Below, in pieces: positions 35,200 through 46,800 of a stretch of DNA of 64,000 nt. Under the pieces are notes generated by a model. The model saw only the letters and a list, made by a program, of their open reading frames with translations, was not told the DNA's origin and searched no databases. The stretch comes from Apricaphanius iberus. Lineage: Eukaryota; Chordata; Actinopteri; Cyprinodontiformes; Aphaniidae. The position numbers and the translations under genes were made by a program. The stretch covers positions 186,001 to 250,000 of the forward strand of contig JAPXFQ010001303.1 in assembly GCA_028564705.1 (NCBI GenBank). Reading direction: 5' to 3'. Every line of letters begins with the position of its first letter. Within the stretch, counting starts at the first letter, position 1.

Positions 35200-35480
35200 T
35201 AAATATGAATCATAACAGTGACTCAATCTGTTTTTAGTCTGCAGAGATTCCTGTAGCAGTTTATGAATGTAATCTGCCAAATGTTATTGACTTCCCTTGT
35301 AAGGCCAGGATTAGTAATGAGGTTCATAAGAATATTCAAACACCGACCAATATTAGTAGACACAATTTCTCCTGTGCTAATTTGTCTTCGCAGCCCACAT
35401 AAGCTGTAATATGGAACCAGACAGATAATTTATCCAGATTCATTTATTGTAATTTGTGGTGTAATTAACATAATGTACCA
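35200..35480. promoter_or_regulatory. Candidate conserved non-coding stretch (unverified)
   Basis: Repeat-free and mixed in composition, with several TAATTA-type cores (for example GTGGTGTAATTAACATAATG at 35457) typical of developmental enhancers. Offered only as a place to test conservation. Confidence 0.2.
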
Positions 35481-36924
35481 CCAGGAGGGACGAAATTATG
35501 TTACTACCTATATTCTCATGAAATGAAACAAACATGCAATTTACTGTGTTGTTTCAAGCGCCCATTATTGCAGCATTTCTTTTGCACATTACATTACATG
35601 TTGCTATGTTTCAAAGTAGATTTGTATGTTTATTTAGTAGGATGATTTCAGGAGAGCGAGAGTTACTGCCACACATCACATAAGTTAAACTATTGAGGTT
35701 TAATGTATCTGTCAGACCAGCTATGAACATACAGTTGTTCTCTCTGGGGGAAACACATAAAAGCCATCAAGAATGGAATGAGTGTCTCCCTAAATCCAAT
35801 TGCAAAGTGATGCACTTTATTCTGTTTATCTCTACTTACAAAGCAAATAAGAGAATAAGCAGCGGAAAGACAAATCCGGATGAAACAAATGCATATTTAA
35901 TCTGGACATTCGCTTAAGTACTTTTGCAGACGCAAATATAATAGATTCATATTTAGATCCTGAGACATGACAAGAAGTTGATGACAGCGGAATTAAAACA
36001 ATCTAGAGCTTTATTGAAATATACATACCTGTGATGCACTGAATAATTGATCAATATTTAAGTCATCATGTAATAAGCTGTGAAACAAATAAAAAGCATA
36101 ATGCTAACAGAAACATGCTATGACACATAAAAGTTTGTGCATAAGGAGTATAACTGATCTGATGTATTATACAGTGAAAGCGAAGACATGGTGTTCATAC
36201 AAAAATATAACTCAACCTTTCTTACCAGTGAGTACCTCAAAGACTAAATCAAATATGGCAGACATAATATGAAGTGAAGCCAACTGAAATGTTGATTTTA
36301 AAACTATGTTAGCTAACAGTTTTTCATAGGACTTATATTTTTTTAAAGAAATGTATTAATGTTAGCTGTAGCACTGCTATATAGGAGGACAGAAATAACA
36401 CAGCAGCTAACAGTGAATTATGTTTCTGCTTATATATCATGTAGTGCCTTAAGAGCAGTGAAGCTAGCTGCTACGGAAAATTAAAAGGGTAAAGGTTTTA
36501 AACTTATGAGCCAATGCACGCCTTGACATTTTGTCAAAAAATATTTTATCCGTCAAAAATTTTGGCAGTTGAAGTAAGAACGTTCAACAGTTTTTAAAGT
36601 TTATGCCAAAAAGCCTCTGCGTTAGGTTCACTTTTTCAATAGCTTTTTTAAACAAAAAACACACCAAGTGTATAACAGCAGCTTAATGTATTTAGACATC
36701 AAAAGGATAGTTGTGTAGGATATTTTCCTTTCATATCTTAAGCCTTTTAGTAGCCTACCAACTTAATACACTATTGCCTCAGCATTGTTGCTGACCATGT
36801 CCAACCCTTTAAGGCCACATTGTACAGTCACTATTTTCTGAAGGCTATTTTCCAAAAGACAATCCACTATATCCCAAACCTTTTTTCATTTCAAACCGGT
36901 TTTTTGAACATGAAAAGTTAACTG

Positions 36925-37126
36925 GACCTCAATGGCCTCTCCAGGCACCAGATATCAATCCAATAGGACTGCTCTGGGGTAAAATTAAATTGCTTATAAT
37001 TTAGTATCCTGTCAGTATAATCAACATATCTTAGGAAAGTCTCTGATTAGTTGTTGAGTGTAAGACAGTTCCAAAGACAAATGGGGGCACAAACTAGTAA
37101 CAGTAAGGTATACCTAAATAAGTGGA
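36925..37126 (+). mobile_element. Tc1-like transposon remnant, 3' end
   Basis: Peptide-like PLQAPDINPIGLLWGKIK (catalytic E replaced) and a 3' end GTAACAGTAAGGTATACC, then AAATAAGTGG, resembling the end of a common fish Tc1-like element. Heavily decayed and missing its 5' part. Confidence 0.55.
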
Positions 37127-37966
37127 GTTTATGTTACTTGAATGAACTTTCAGGTTCATGTTAAGTGGCACACATACAGTAAGGAAGGTTTTAGGACATT
37201 GAGGAAACTTCAACAGGCAACAAGACCATCTTCTTCTAAGGGGTGTGCTAAAGAACTGTGTTGCTTCTAGAGATTTCTTAATTCGCCCTTCTGTTTACTG
37301 CCATGAATTGAGTGGTACCAAAACATTTATCCAACAACTTTTTCCAACAATCCAGTTTCTGTGTGGTAATCAAAACTGATCAAAGTAATCACAAAAATAC
37401 TTAACCATCATATATTTTTTTATATGGTACACTGAAACTCCATTGAGATTAACAATGTTGAAAAGGTCTGGTAAATTCTCAAGAAAAAACAACTGAAGCC
37501 GCAAAACATCTGTGCCACTGCCATAGCATTAGGCCATGACTGTACAAATTGTGTGTTCATCAAAATATGTATTTAAATGGAAATCACCTCGTCAACATAC
37601 CATACAATTTGTAATGAAACTTATCAACAATGCTAAAAAAAAAAATCAAACATGGCATGTTTGGCTTGCCTATTAATGTTCAGTTAACTGTTACCAGACC
37701 AATGATAGCACACTCTGTTCTTACTTGGCGGTGCCTGACTCCATCTGCCTCTTTATAAAACGGCTATATTTAATAAGATGGCATAAAAAATTCATCCTGA
37801 GGGTTCCTGAGGAATGTGCTGTGCCAGCATAAACTGGCAGAATGACTGAGAGCTGCAGTCAGAGGGGTACCTAATTGTGTCTTCATTTGCTTACTGTAGA
37901 ATCTTCTCTGACATGATGTCTGAAGTTGAGGATTTTTTTGTGCGTGAGATTGCATAGTCATGTTGT

Positions 37967-38034
37967 TCAGTTCAATTCAGTTTATTTATATAGCGCCAAT
38001 TCGTAATAGATGTCATCTCAAGGCACTTTACAAG
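37967..38034 (-). mobile_element. SINE/LINE 3' end with (TTGAA)n tail, minus strand
   Basis: The reverse complement reads AGTGCCTTGAGATGACATC, TTGGCGCTATATAAATAAAC and TGAATTGAACTGAA. This is a very common fish retroelement tail. Only the 3' end is present. Confidence 0.7.
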
Positions 38035-38529
38035 AAATGCCACTTCAGTTCTATCCATTCCAATCGACTTAAAAGATTTAAGGAACCTCAGCAGATTGCA
38101 CTGAGTCGTTGACTTGCAGTTGTGTTTGTAGATAATTTTAGAATTAATAGTTTAAGTTTGAATAATTCCTGTCCTTTATGATAATTAATTTGATGATATT
38201 TCAATTGGATGTAAAAGGATATCACCAGCAATATGAAAAAGAAAGTTTAAGTCTTGCTTTAACCATACAATCTTTTCTAAAATAATTAAAAAAGATGCAA
38301 GCAATTCATCCCCCCGTGGAGATGACAGGAGAAAAGGAACTGTTAAAATCATCTGATCAAGCTAACCAAACCATTGGAAATAATCATGTTTTTAAAACCA
38401 CAGCAGTCATTTATTTTCTCTCCTTTATCCCTGCCACTCATCCACCCGACAGGAAATCAGAAGTGCAGGATGCAAAAAATATAGGGGAAATCGAGTCAGG
38501 AGGGCGGGGGAGGAGTTGAAAAAGATTCA

Positions 38530-38760
38530 CCTATGTGGACCAGAGAGTGGCTTCCTGTCAGTGTAGCTGATTAAAATTCCTGGGGCTGTGAATGCAGGGC
38601 GTGATGTACGACGAGCAGGTGGCGTGGGTTTAATATGCATGAGCAGACAGCTCCTGCATCTGCAGATTGGCAGTCACTGAGCTTGCCTGTCCACTCTCTT
38701 GGCAGCTCACCGGGCATATGGAACTACTGAGGGCATACATGAACGATATAGAGGGGATGG
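38530..38760. promoter_or_regulatory. Candidate conserved non-coding stretch (unverified)
   Basis: GC-richer and repeat-free, with an octamer-like ATATGCATGAGC and an E-box GCAGGTGG. Resembles enhancer-type DNA. No open frame. Confidence 0.25.
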
Positions 38761-39902
38761 TCTTCACACCTAGCGAATGAAGTTTTTTTTGTGACTTCTG
38801 AGATCAGTGAGATGACTACTAGTACCTTTTGTAGGCTTTGGTTTGTTCAAAGTAGCCAAGATGAAGGAAGAGGAGGGCATTTTCCCCAGTATATTTTATT
38901 GATTTTTTTTCTTTTTATAAGTTGCAGGAAACATCAAAAGATCAAGGATTAGAAGTGAGGGGAAAATTTGACTGAGATGTGATTGGGGACTTAGGGTTAC
39001 TTGAAGGAAAGAAGTTATTTGTTTATCCTACGTTTTATTACATGGTTCAGCCAAGCATAGTTTTATTGCAAGTTTTGAAGCATACAGTTTAGTGCTGAAT
39101 GATACGGGAAAATTTGCTATTTAAATTTAATTGGGGAGTATTGTAGTGATGAAATTGTAGCAATTTACCTATGCTAATATTCTCTTTATTCCATCATAAC
39201 AATGTTCCAACCACTTTCTGAGCTTTAGAACTATGCCACTAAGCACTCTACCGGGTATAGCTGTCAAGAGCTTGGAAGCTCCATCCAAATGGCCTAATAG
39301 GTTATTGTTGCACAGATTTAATACACAGTACCGATATATAAGATCATGAAACATTGCATCCAATTCATCTTTTGTAAATGCAATTTAGCACATATTGATA
39401 TAGCAGGGACAAGTGTAATTTGATATATTTTGCAGCTTCAATGAAAACATAACAATGTCATTAAAATTATAAATTTGAAACATTTATCAAACTACCTATG
39501 TATACACAATAGTGTGCGATCTATATATGGTTCCAAATTGCTGCTCTGAGAAATTTTAGTCCTACCCATGAAATGTTTATTGTTTAGTGATTTGTTTTCC
39601 ACCCACTGTCTTCTGACATGTTTGCAGACTCAAGCCTAGTTCATAGTTTATATGCAGAGGTGTGGAGACACAAATCACCATTATTCATTGACACAAGGGC
39701 TCTCCCACCAGTACATGAGCACGGATTGAAGAGAGACAATTTTTTCAATTATCCGTTGTATGCCACAGACATGTCTCCGAATGCTCAGCCCAAGATCAGC
39801 CCCAGACAATTTAACCAGAATGATGTGCTATGGTTGATGTAATTAGTAGTCGATGCAGCTTTTAGAAACTATATGCTTTATATTGTAAGGGCACTTTAAC
39901 TA

Positions 39903-40281
39903 ATACGGTCTTTTGGCCAATAGTGGTGAATCCTCAAGAGGCGGGTGGACAAACAAAAACCCACTAATTCTGACAAACTCCAAGGAGTGATTATGAAAGA
40001 ATGGGTTGCTATCAGTCAGGATTTGGCCCAGAAGTTGATTGAGAGCATGCCCAGTCAAATTGCAGAGGTCCTGAAAAAGAAGGGCCAACATTGCATATAC
40101 TGACTCTTTGAATAAAAGTCAAGCAATTGTCGATAAAAGCCTTTGAAATATACAGTATGAAGTGCTTGTAATTTCAGTACATCACAGAAACAACTGAAAC
40201 AAAGATCTAAAAGCAGCTTAGCAGCAAACTTTGTGAAAAGTAATATTTGTGTCAGTCTCAAAACTTTTGGCCACAAAAGTA
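39903..40281 (+). mobile_element. Tc1-like transposon remnant, transposase C-terminus and 3' end
   Basis: GGGTGGACAAACAAAAACCC through GCATGCCCAGTCAAATTGC and AAAGAAGGGCCAACATTGC is the end of a Tc1-type transposase gene with several stops. The 3' terminal repeat is TCTCAAAACTTTTGGCCAC (40256-40274). The 5' part is missing. The plus-strand sequence near 39905 (GGTCTTTTGGCCAATAG) may be a relic of the other end, brought close by internal deletion. Confidence 0.75.
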
Positions 40282-40283
40282 TA

Positions 40284-42426
40284 TATATTTATATATTATT
40301 TGACAACTACTTCAAGAACTGTATATACTTTATTTTGTATATGATGCACATTGTTTATTCATTTATTTACTTCTTTTTTTTTTCCCTTTAAAGTGCTATA
40401 TAAAGTGGGCTTGGCTACAGTGTTCTATGTAGAGGTTTTCTTCCCTTGGTTGTTTCTTTTTTACTTCCTTAATCTTACATCATTCGGCTGTACCATCTGG
40501 CAGGAGGAAAAACAATGGAAATGAGCCTTGCCCTTAACTGGGTGCATCTACATTTAAATTGTTGAAAATGTTATTTGTATTTGTAATTGGACAATGTCCC
40601 GCCTCAGCAAATTGAATAAATTACATTAAATGAAGCCATTCAGACTGGTGGCGGTATGGCACAGTTTTAGGGCCAGAATTAAGAGTACTGTGTACCCAGC
40701 AGTGGTAACTTCCTTAACTTTAAAGACATGCTAGCACTAATCTTTCCATGCTAATTGACAGTAGAGGGATTATGCAATCCAGGGGATGACCAGCCTAAGT
40801 GTGCTATTCACCAGCCTCTCTAATGCTAACCAAGTAAATTTTCTCATTCTCATTTGCCAGAGCAAGTTGTTACCATTGTCTGCCTCTTATTTCTCATAAC
40901 CCTAGCTCCCTGTATAATAAATTAAAGCTTCCTGTAGAAAGGAAGAAGTGACCCCTGGAGGCAGAATGGTCTTAATGCTGGCCCTAACAACGTGCCAAAG
41001 TGGCTTTTTGGTGGTATGGAGGACAATTCCCTGGGACCTTTTGGATGTTTTAGTAACATCTGACCATAAAAATCCCCAGCCAACCTGGGAGTGTTTATAT
41101 TGATGTTTGTATTTTATTTTTTTGCTTGGTCCCCACAGTCACCCGATCCTAATCAAACAGAGTGCATTTGGATGTAGAATCAAAGAGTTGCAATACGAAT
41201 GCGCAGCTGACCAAAAAAAAAAAGTGTGATGCTGTCACATCAATAAGGACCTAACCACTTGTTCGATTTATACAACAAAAATTTAAGGCAGGTCTAAAGG
41301 CATAAAGGAAATCTTATCTGGAATTCAGCAGATGTACTGGCTGGTGAAATTGCAATACCCATTACATGGAAAAAAAATGAAAGAGTAAAAAGTGGTATAT
41401 TTTATAATGATAGTGCAGGGTTGTTAAATATTGTATTGTGTGGAGGTATGGATACAGCCATCAAACCAAGGGAATATATTATTTCTAAGCTTGAAACTTT
41501 ATCTGCATAAAAAGGTAATTTCTGTGTGTATCCACACTGATAGGAGGGCTCATTTTGAAATGTCTATTGACACTCAAAAACTGTAAAACATTAACAAGGA
41601 CAGACTTCTTTAATCATTTTTGTCTGAACACATAAAACGGGACACAAAATCAGGATCAAAATCAACAGAGACATTGTATCACTTTAAAGGATAGCCGTTG
41701 GAAGTAACACGTATACAGTTGGAAAATTCCTTGAGTTTTGGCTCCATATTGAAATGACGCTATGCATTACACAGCTCTCGGGGCAGATAAGAGTTGTTCC
41801 CCAATACAATTGAATAGATTGACTCTTACTGCATTATTGTGTAGTTAAAAACGATCAGCAACACATAGTTACGATGAAATCTTGGCATCAATTTCAAATA
41901 TACCTTATGATATGCCCTGTAAGATAATGAATTTCTAGCAAATCATTTTCTTTTGATTTAGGCAAAAAGGTATAGGCATACACGTATGTATATTGGCATG
42001 AACAGTAGAATAATGATAATAATGATTTGCATGCTCAAACCTAGTTTCTTTGATGTGAAAAGTTGCACTTTTGAAGACTTCTGTCTGTATTATTTTAAAT
42101 ATGATAAAAACTGTTACACTTTTTCAAAACTATTTCAGTTTGTGTAGGACTAGCAACGGTTTCTAAACATATTCAACACCCTAAAAAAAATACAGCGATA
42201 ATAAAGAAAAACAATTATAATTCTGTAAGTCCAGATTCTACCTAAACCAACTATTTGGACCATTGTTCTGGTTACTGTTTGAATTTATCTTATTTGTTAT
42301 ACTTAAAGAAACTTGAATCCGTTATATTTTGTATTGTTCTGAGATCCTTTGCACACAGGTAACTATTTTGAGTTTGTTTTTATAATTACTTCTATTTGAA
42401 GCTCAATAATTATTTAAAGAGTTTTA
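40284..42426. other. Intronic DNA with faint repeat traces
   Basis: A retroelement-like 3' motif AAAGTGCTATATAAAGTGGG sits at 40391. At 41140-41180 a SPDPNQTE-like peptide hints at another Tc1 remnant, too short to define. The stretch 40970-41110 (ATAAAAATCCCCAGCCAACC) also has a dispersed-repeat appearance. Confidence 0.3.
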
Positions 42427-42430
42427 TTAA

Positions 42431-42931
42431 AGTGACAGTGTGTAGTTTTTGCAGTACATCTTTGAAAATAGGCATTAAAATATTATGTAATAATAATTAC
42501 GTGAAGCACATTAATTGCAAAATATTGGCGATATTGTAAAATATGACTTTAAAAATCAGTTTTAAAATACATAGGCACGAGTCCTCTTTTCAGGGGAAAG
42601 CCATATTAGACGACGTCTTTACTTCTACAAGAGCCTGGAGAGACAAAGTTCACGAAACACGCCCGCTATTAAAACATTGATTTCCCCTCAAAATGCAAAA
42701 AAGTTTAGCCATAAATACATTTTTACCTCTTCGCTAATTCCAAGTGATGAAAGAGAGACTGATGTGCTCCTCATGTTGGTGCAAATAGATTCCCAGGGAA
42801 TTGAGCGTTTGAAAACAGCACTAGTTGGACCTCCGTTGTTGAGTTTCTTACTCGAAGACACAGATACTGCATGCTTGTGATAATTTATGTATGCACTGCA
42901 CCCTACTGGCACAAAATGACACACTGTACCT
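42431..42931. mobile_element. TTAA-flanked MITE, 501 bp
   Basis: Flanked by TTAA at 42427-42430 and 42932-42935. Inverted ends are AGTGACAGTGTGT on the left and AGGTACAGTGTGT (as reverse complement) on the right. TTAA duplications are used by piggyBac and Kolobok elements, and the AGGTACAGTGTGT end is a familiar teleost MITE. No transposase; the frames at 42677-42880 and 42688-42924 are incidental. Confidence 0.8.
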
Positions 42932-42989
42932 TTAACTTTTCAATTTACATTGCACAAAGTAAGTGTTCAATCAATTAATGTGACGCTAA

Positions 42990-43115
42990 AAACTATATAT
43001 GCGCCATGATATCGGCCTTAATAATCTGCCATAGATATCGGCCATCGGCAACCAAATTTGTAAAAAAAAACGGTATCGGCATCTGCCTTTAAAAATCCTA
43101 TATCCTTTGGCCTCT
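42990..43115 (+). mobile_element. TATCGG-rich dispersed repeat end
   Basis: GATATCGGCC, GATATCGGCCATCGGC and ACGGTATCGGCATCTGCC within 120 bp. This appears to be the 3' portion of a fish repeat family, possibly distinct from the one at 4375-4536. Ends not defined. Confidence 0.45.
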
Positions 43116-44583
43116 ATAGTAAAGCAGAGGTGGAAAGGAAAAAACGACCAGGAAAACGAATCAGAGGTAATTGGGGATCAGTTGAAGGAAGAAAGTAAAA
43201 CCAGGGGATAGAAAACAACAGTGGAAGGGAACAAACTGGCAAATAATAAACACTAGAGAGTAATTGAGAATTAAGGAAACTAGAAGGGGTAAAGGATAAG
43301 ACCAATTTAAGATAACTAATCAAAGATAACAAAACTAAAAAGCACAAAGAACAGAGCATAAGAATACATGAAGAACCTATATTCTATATAAAGAATGAAC
43401 ACATCTTCTTTACATTCTTTGTAATAATGAAACTAAATATAACAAAATTTGTTAAGCAATAATAAAGTACTTGAACATGAAAAAACACAAACCCAAACAT
43501 CCAAGAATCGTAACAATATCTCTATTCAAATTAGGTTATATTTCAGGCCAATTACAAATTTAGTACTTCAGGCAACTGAACAAATGATAAATGAGATATG
43601 CAGGCATTTTCTAATGGTTTCTATATAGTCAAAGGGTTAAATAGAATATCAAAGTATGTTAGTTGAATCAAAAGTACTTTTTGAAATTAATGTTTAAGCA
43701 GGTAATATATGCACCTTTCATTAGGCAGACAATTTTGTATTCAAAATGTTTTATAGTGGTCTGATGTAATATTAAAATTTTAAATGTGGAGTTTTTAAAA
43801 GCTGTATGCGGAAAAACATCACAAATAACAAGTGTGAAACATCAGTCCATGTGTAATTAAGTTTCACTAAATGGACTTAGTTACTGAAATAGATGAACTA
43901 TTAAATAATTTTCTATCAGACAGGTCTGTGCATACAGATAAATATGAAGTGAAGGAATAGTCGACAAATACTCTCACTTTGATCTCTAAGCCATGATGAG
44001 GAAATAACTTGTTTAAAGCGAATTTCTCCAGGCAGATAACTGATTAACAACACCTGCGATGAATAAATTAGAAACAAATCTGTAAGCACAGCAAAAATAA
44101 TTGGATTACATTAATGATAAATGGCTTTTATAAACCCACTAGGGGACAACACTTAATCCCATTGATGAATACCTCTTTCTGTTTCATAAACGAAGCAAAA
44201 GCCCTGATTAAGTTCTGATTTTCTTTCCCACACTCAGACATAGTCGTGTGCAAGGTCTTTGTAAACTTGTCCCCATTGGCCTACAAAAATTAACTCAGGT
44301 AGAGACACATTAAAAGCATCCTCTCCAAGGCCTGGTGCTCCCAATAGATCAGTGGGAACAGGATTACAAGCCACTCAGACTGCTCACTCACAGTAGAGAG
44401 ATCTCATTCAATCACAGTGATGCATGCAAATGCATGAAACAGTTCTTCCTTGGCCTCCCGCTGGAGCTATAAGCATTGCTTGGCAAGAGTGAGAACATAG
44501 ACAAAAACAACTCAAAGCTCATACAGCAAGGATTTTATAAGGATTTAGCAAATATAATATGTTGGCAGTGAGAGTTTTTTTTT

Positions 44584-44594
44584 GGGGGGGGGGG
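44584..44594. repeat. G11 homopolymer after T-run
   Basis: Nine T then eleven G. Confidence 0.9.
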
Positions 44595-45199
44595 CATTGG
44601 GGCAAACTTGCCAGTTTCATTAGCACACATGTACTGACCGGTTATAAACTAAAGCTACCAAATAGGTGTGATAACTACAATATGCCATATCGGTATTGCG
44701 AGTGAGCATACTCAAGAAGGCTGCTTGGACCCCCAGTTATGTCTTTTGGACCCCAAACAAGTCCCCGGCTCGACTGTAAACAGTATATGCATGCGTGTGT
44801 TTTCGTTAATACGGACCCTATAAAAGCCTCTAAAAGGCTCTTTTTGGCAGACGTTTCAAGCATGCCCAGTACTAATTGTGTTGTGGTTGGCTGTGGAAAT
44901 AGCAGTTAACCACATTCCAAGGTGGAGAATGCAAAGCGAACCAGTGTATGAATAATACCGACCTTTGTAATGAACCACCATGTATTTTATATCATTTCAG
45001 TTTTTGCAATACCGAAATGGCTTATTGAATTAAAAACACCATTTTGGCACAAGGTATACATTGGAACTCAAAGTGTTGACCTTCAATGCTGGATCAGCAA
45101 AATCCTTTTCAGCCCCACTGGACTTCAGGAAGTGTCTGACATCTAATTAAAGCCAAATATAGATAAACTAGATGAAACATTTAGCCTTTTTAGAACTGT

Positions 45200-45370
45200 G
45201 AAGAAAAAATCAGCAAGCCGTCCATCATTTTTACAGGTTAAAATTCACACCCTTGACCACTTAGTGCAGATGAACAGACTGTTAATTAGTAGCCTTGCAT
45301 TCGGCATATGGTGATTAATGGGCATTATTCACTTGCCACTCAGCAACAATTAAAATCCTTATAAAACATA
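45200..45370. promoter_or_regulatory. Candidate conserved non-coding stretch (unverified)
   Basis: Repeat-free, with TTAATTAGTAGCC, CATATGGTGATTAATGGGC and similar homeobox-type cores packed into 170 bp. Conservation is not testable here. Confidence 0.25.
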
Positions 45371-46130
45371 ACACCTATCTAACATTTTTCATTCCTTCCT
45401 CCTCTATGGCCTCTATCAAAGGGTGTGTTAAAACACTAACCCTGGCCAATAGAAATGTTGCGCATGAAGAATTGTTGTCATATCAGAAGGTGGTTCACCC
45501 CACTACATAGCAAAATTCCTAACAGATATATTAATCAAGAGTTTTGCACTCATTTATTTGCAGAATAAATGCAAACAATCCCCCTTGGTCCTTCACAAAA
45601 CAGTGTGAGTTCTGCTTATAACGTGGCACTAACTACAAGCTAAAAGCAAATATATTTTAACTGCTAAAATCCATGAAAGAGCCATTCTTTCTCAATAAAC
45701 AAAAGCGTAGACAGATATGGTTTAAGGAAGTATGTGTGATATATTGTTCATTTTTACTTCTCATTTATTAATCCACGATGAATTTGGAACATTAGAGGCA
45801 GAATTTTGAGCAGGTTGCTTAAAGCCGAGTGAAAACCCTGGGAGCTGAAGCTCAAGATAAAATGCTTTGAACAGCAAACAAACAAAGCTGGGGTGGAATG
45901 TGGCTGGGAATGACTCAAAACTGGGAAATTACAGCCATTTGCTGCAGCAGTTGTCCCCTTAATATGTGAAAAAATAAATAAAATGGTGCTTTGGTTTGGA
46001 GAATTGTTAAATGCAGTTACATATACATACACAGGCACAAAGAAAACTAGAATATGGAATCAAGTAAATCTGTTTTTTTCTGTTTTTATTTTTTAATACA
46101 ATCCATGTTAATAAATATGCTCAAGTAAAT

Positions 46131-46163
46131 AAGCCAGAAGCACAGAAAAGGTGCTTCTGGCTT
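46131..46163. repeat. Perfect 13-bp-stem hairpin
   Basis: AAGCCAGAAGCAC (46131-46143) and its exact inverse GTGCTTCTGGCTT (46151-46163) with a 7-base loop. It abuts the TTAA of the MITE at 46166-46395. Confidence 0.9.
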
Positions 46164-46165
46164 AA

Positions 46166-46395
46166 GGTGACACATTCAAAATCAGTAAAGGCGTTTTGTT
46201 CACATCGGCTAACGTAATAGGAAACACAGCGCCCAATATGTCAGCCCCCATACACTAGGACCCACGCCAATTTAATTTAAACCTGCTTTTTATGGTTACA
46301 TGTTATGAAGCAGCTATTACTTTTCAATTACTGGGCATCGTTTTATTCATTTTCAACAATATTTTTATTAATGGTAAAAACTGCACACTGTCACT
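46166..46395. mobile_element. TTAA-flanked MITE, 230 bp, related ends
   Basis: TTAA at 46162-46165 and 46396-46399. Right end as reverse complement AGTGACAGTGTGCAG; left end GGTGACACATTC. The right end closely matches the left end of the MITE at 42431-42931, while the left end is weaker. Interior contains CCCACGCCAATTTAATTT, seen in dispersed fish MITEs. Confidence 0.6.
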
Positions 46396-46687
46396 TTAAG
46401 TTCCCTGTAGATTCAAGCAGGCTAGAAACAAGCAACAAATAAAGTGGACCAAATTTACTTTCAGTAGATCAGTAGGAATTTGTCAAGTTTCATTAAAAAA
46501 AACTTTAAAAAGAGTCATTATGCACCTTCTATGGGTAAGTAGGTATACACCCATTACCAGTATCATACTTTAAAGTCATTTAAAGCAAATGTCAAAGCGA
46601 CTGTAGTTTTCTTAGTAAGCATGAAACTATCATTGCTACAGAATGCATGCAGGTGCAAATGAAATGCACCAGCAATCACCCAATTGA

Positions 46688-46800
46688 GGCCTGTCCAGGG
46701 TGTATCCTGCCTCTTGTCTGATGACCACCGGAGTTAGGCACCAGCCCCCTCGACCCTTCAATGATAAGCGGCATAGATAATGGATGGATTGATGGATGGA
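46688..46800 (+). mobile_element. 5'-truncated SINE, (GGAT)n family
   Basis: GGCCTGTCCAGGGTGTATCC, CAGCCCCCTCGACCC and AAGCGGCATAGATAATGGAT with the tail GGATTGATGGATGGA. Same 3' third as the nested copy at 15814-15940. No clear target duplication found. Confidence 0.8.

Larger units (their letters stand above)
37127..39902. other. Intronic DNA, no gene
   Basis: Contains the retroelement tail at 37967-38034 and the enhancer-like stretch at 38530-38760. The frame at 38295-38519 is not supported by splice sites or a domain. Confidence 0.4.
43116..46130. other. Intronic DNA with one homopolymer block
   Basis: 43130-43370 is purine-rich and looks like the reverse strand of a pyrimidine-rich dispersed repeat. 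A T-run is followed by G11 at 44584-44594. The rest is unrecognised. Confidence 0.35.

Noticed and set aside
41130..41420. Further Tc1 transposon
   Set aside because: Only a short SPDPN-like peptide is visible. Neither ends nor a second motif could be found, so it is mentioned only in the region note.
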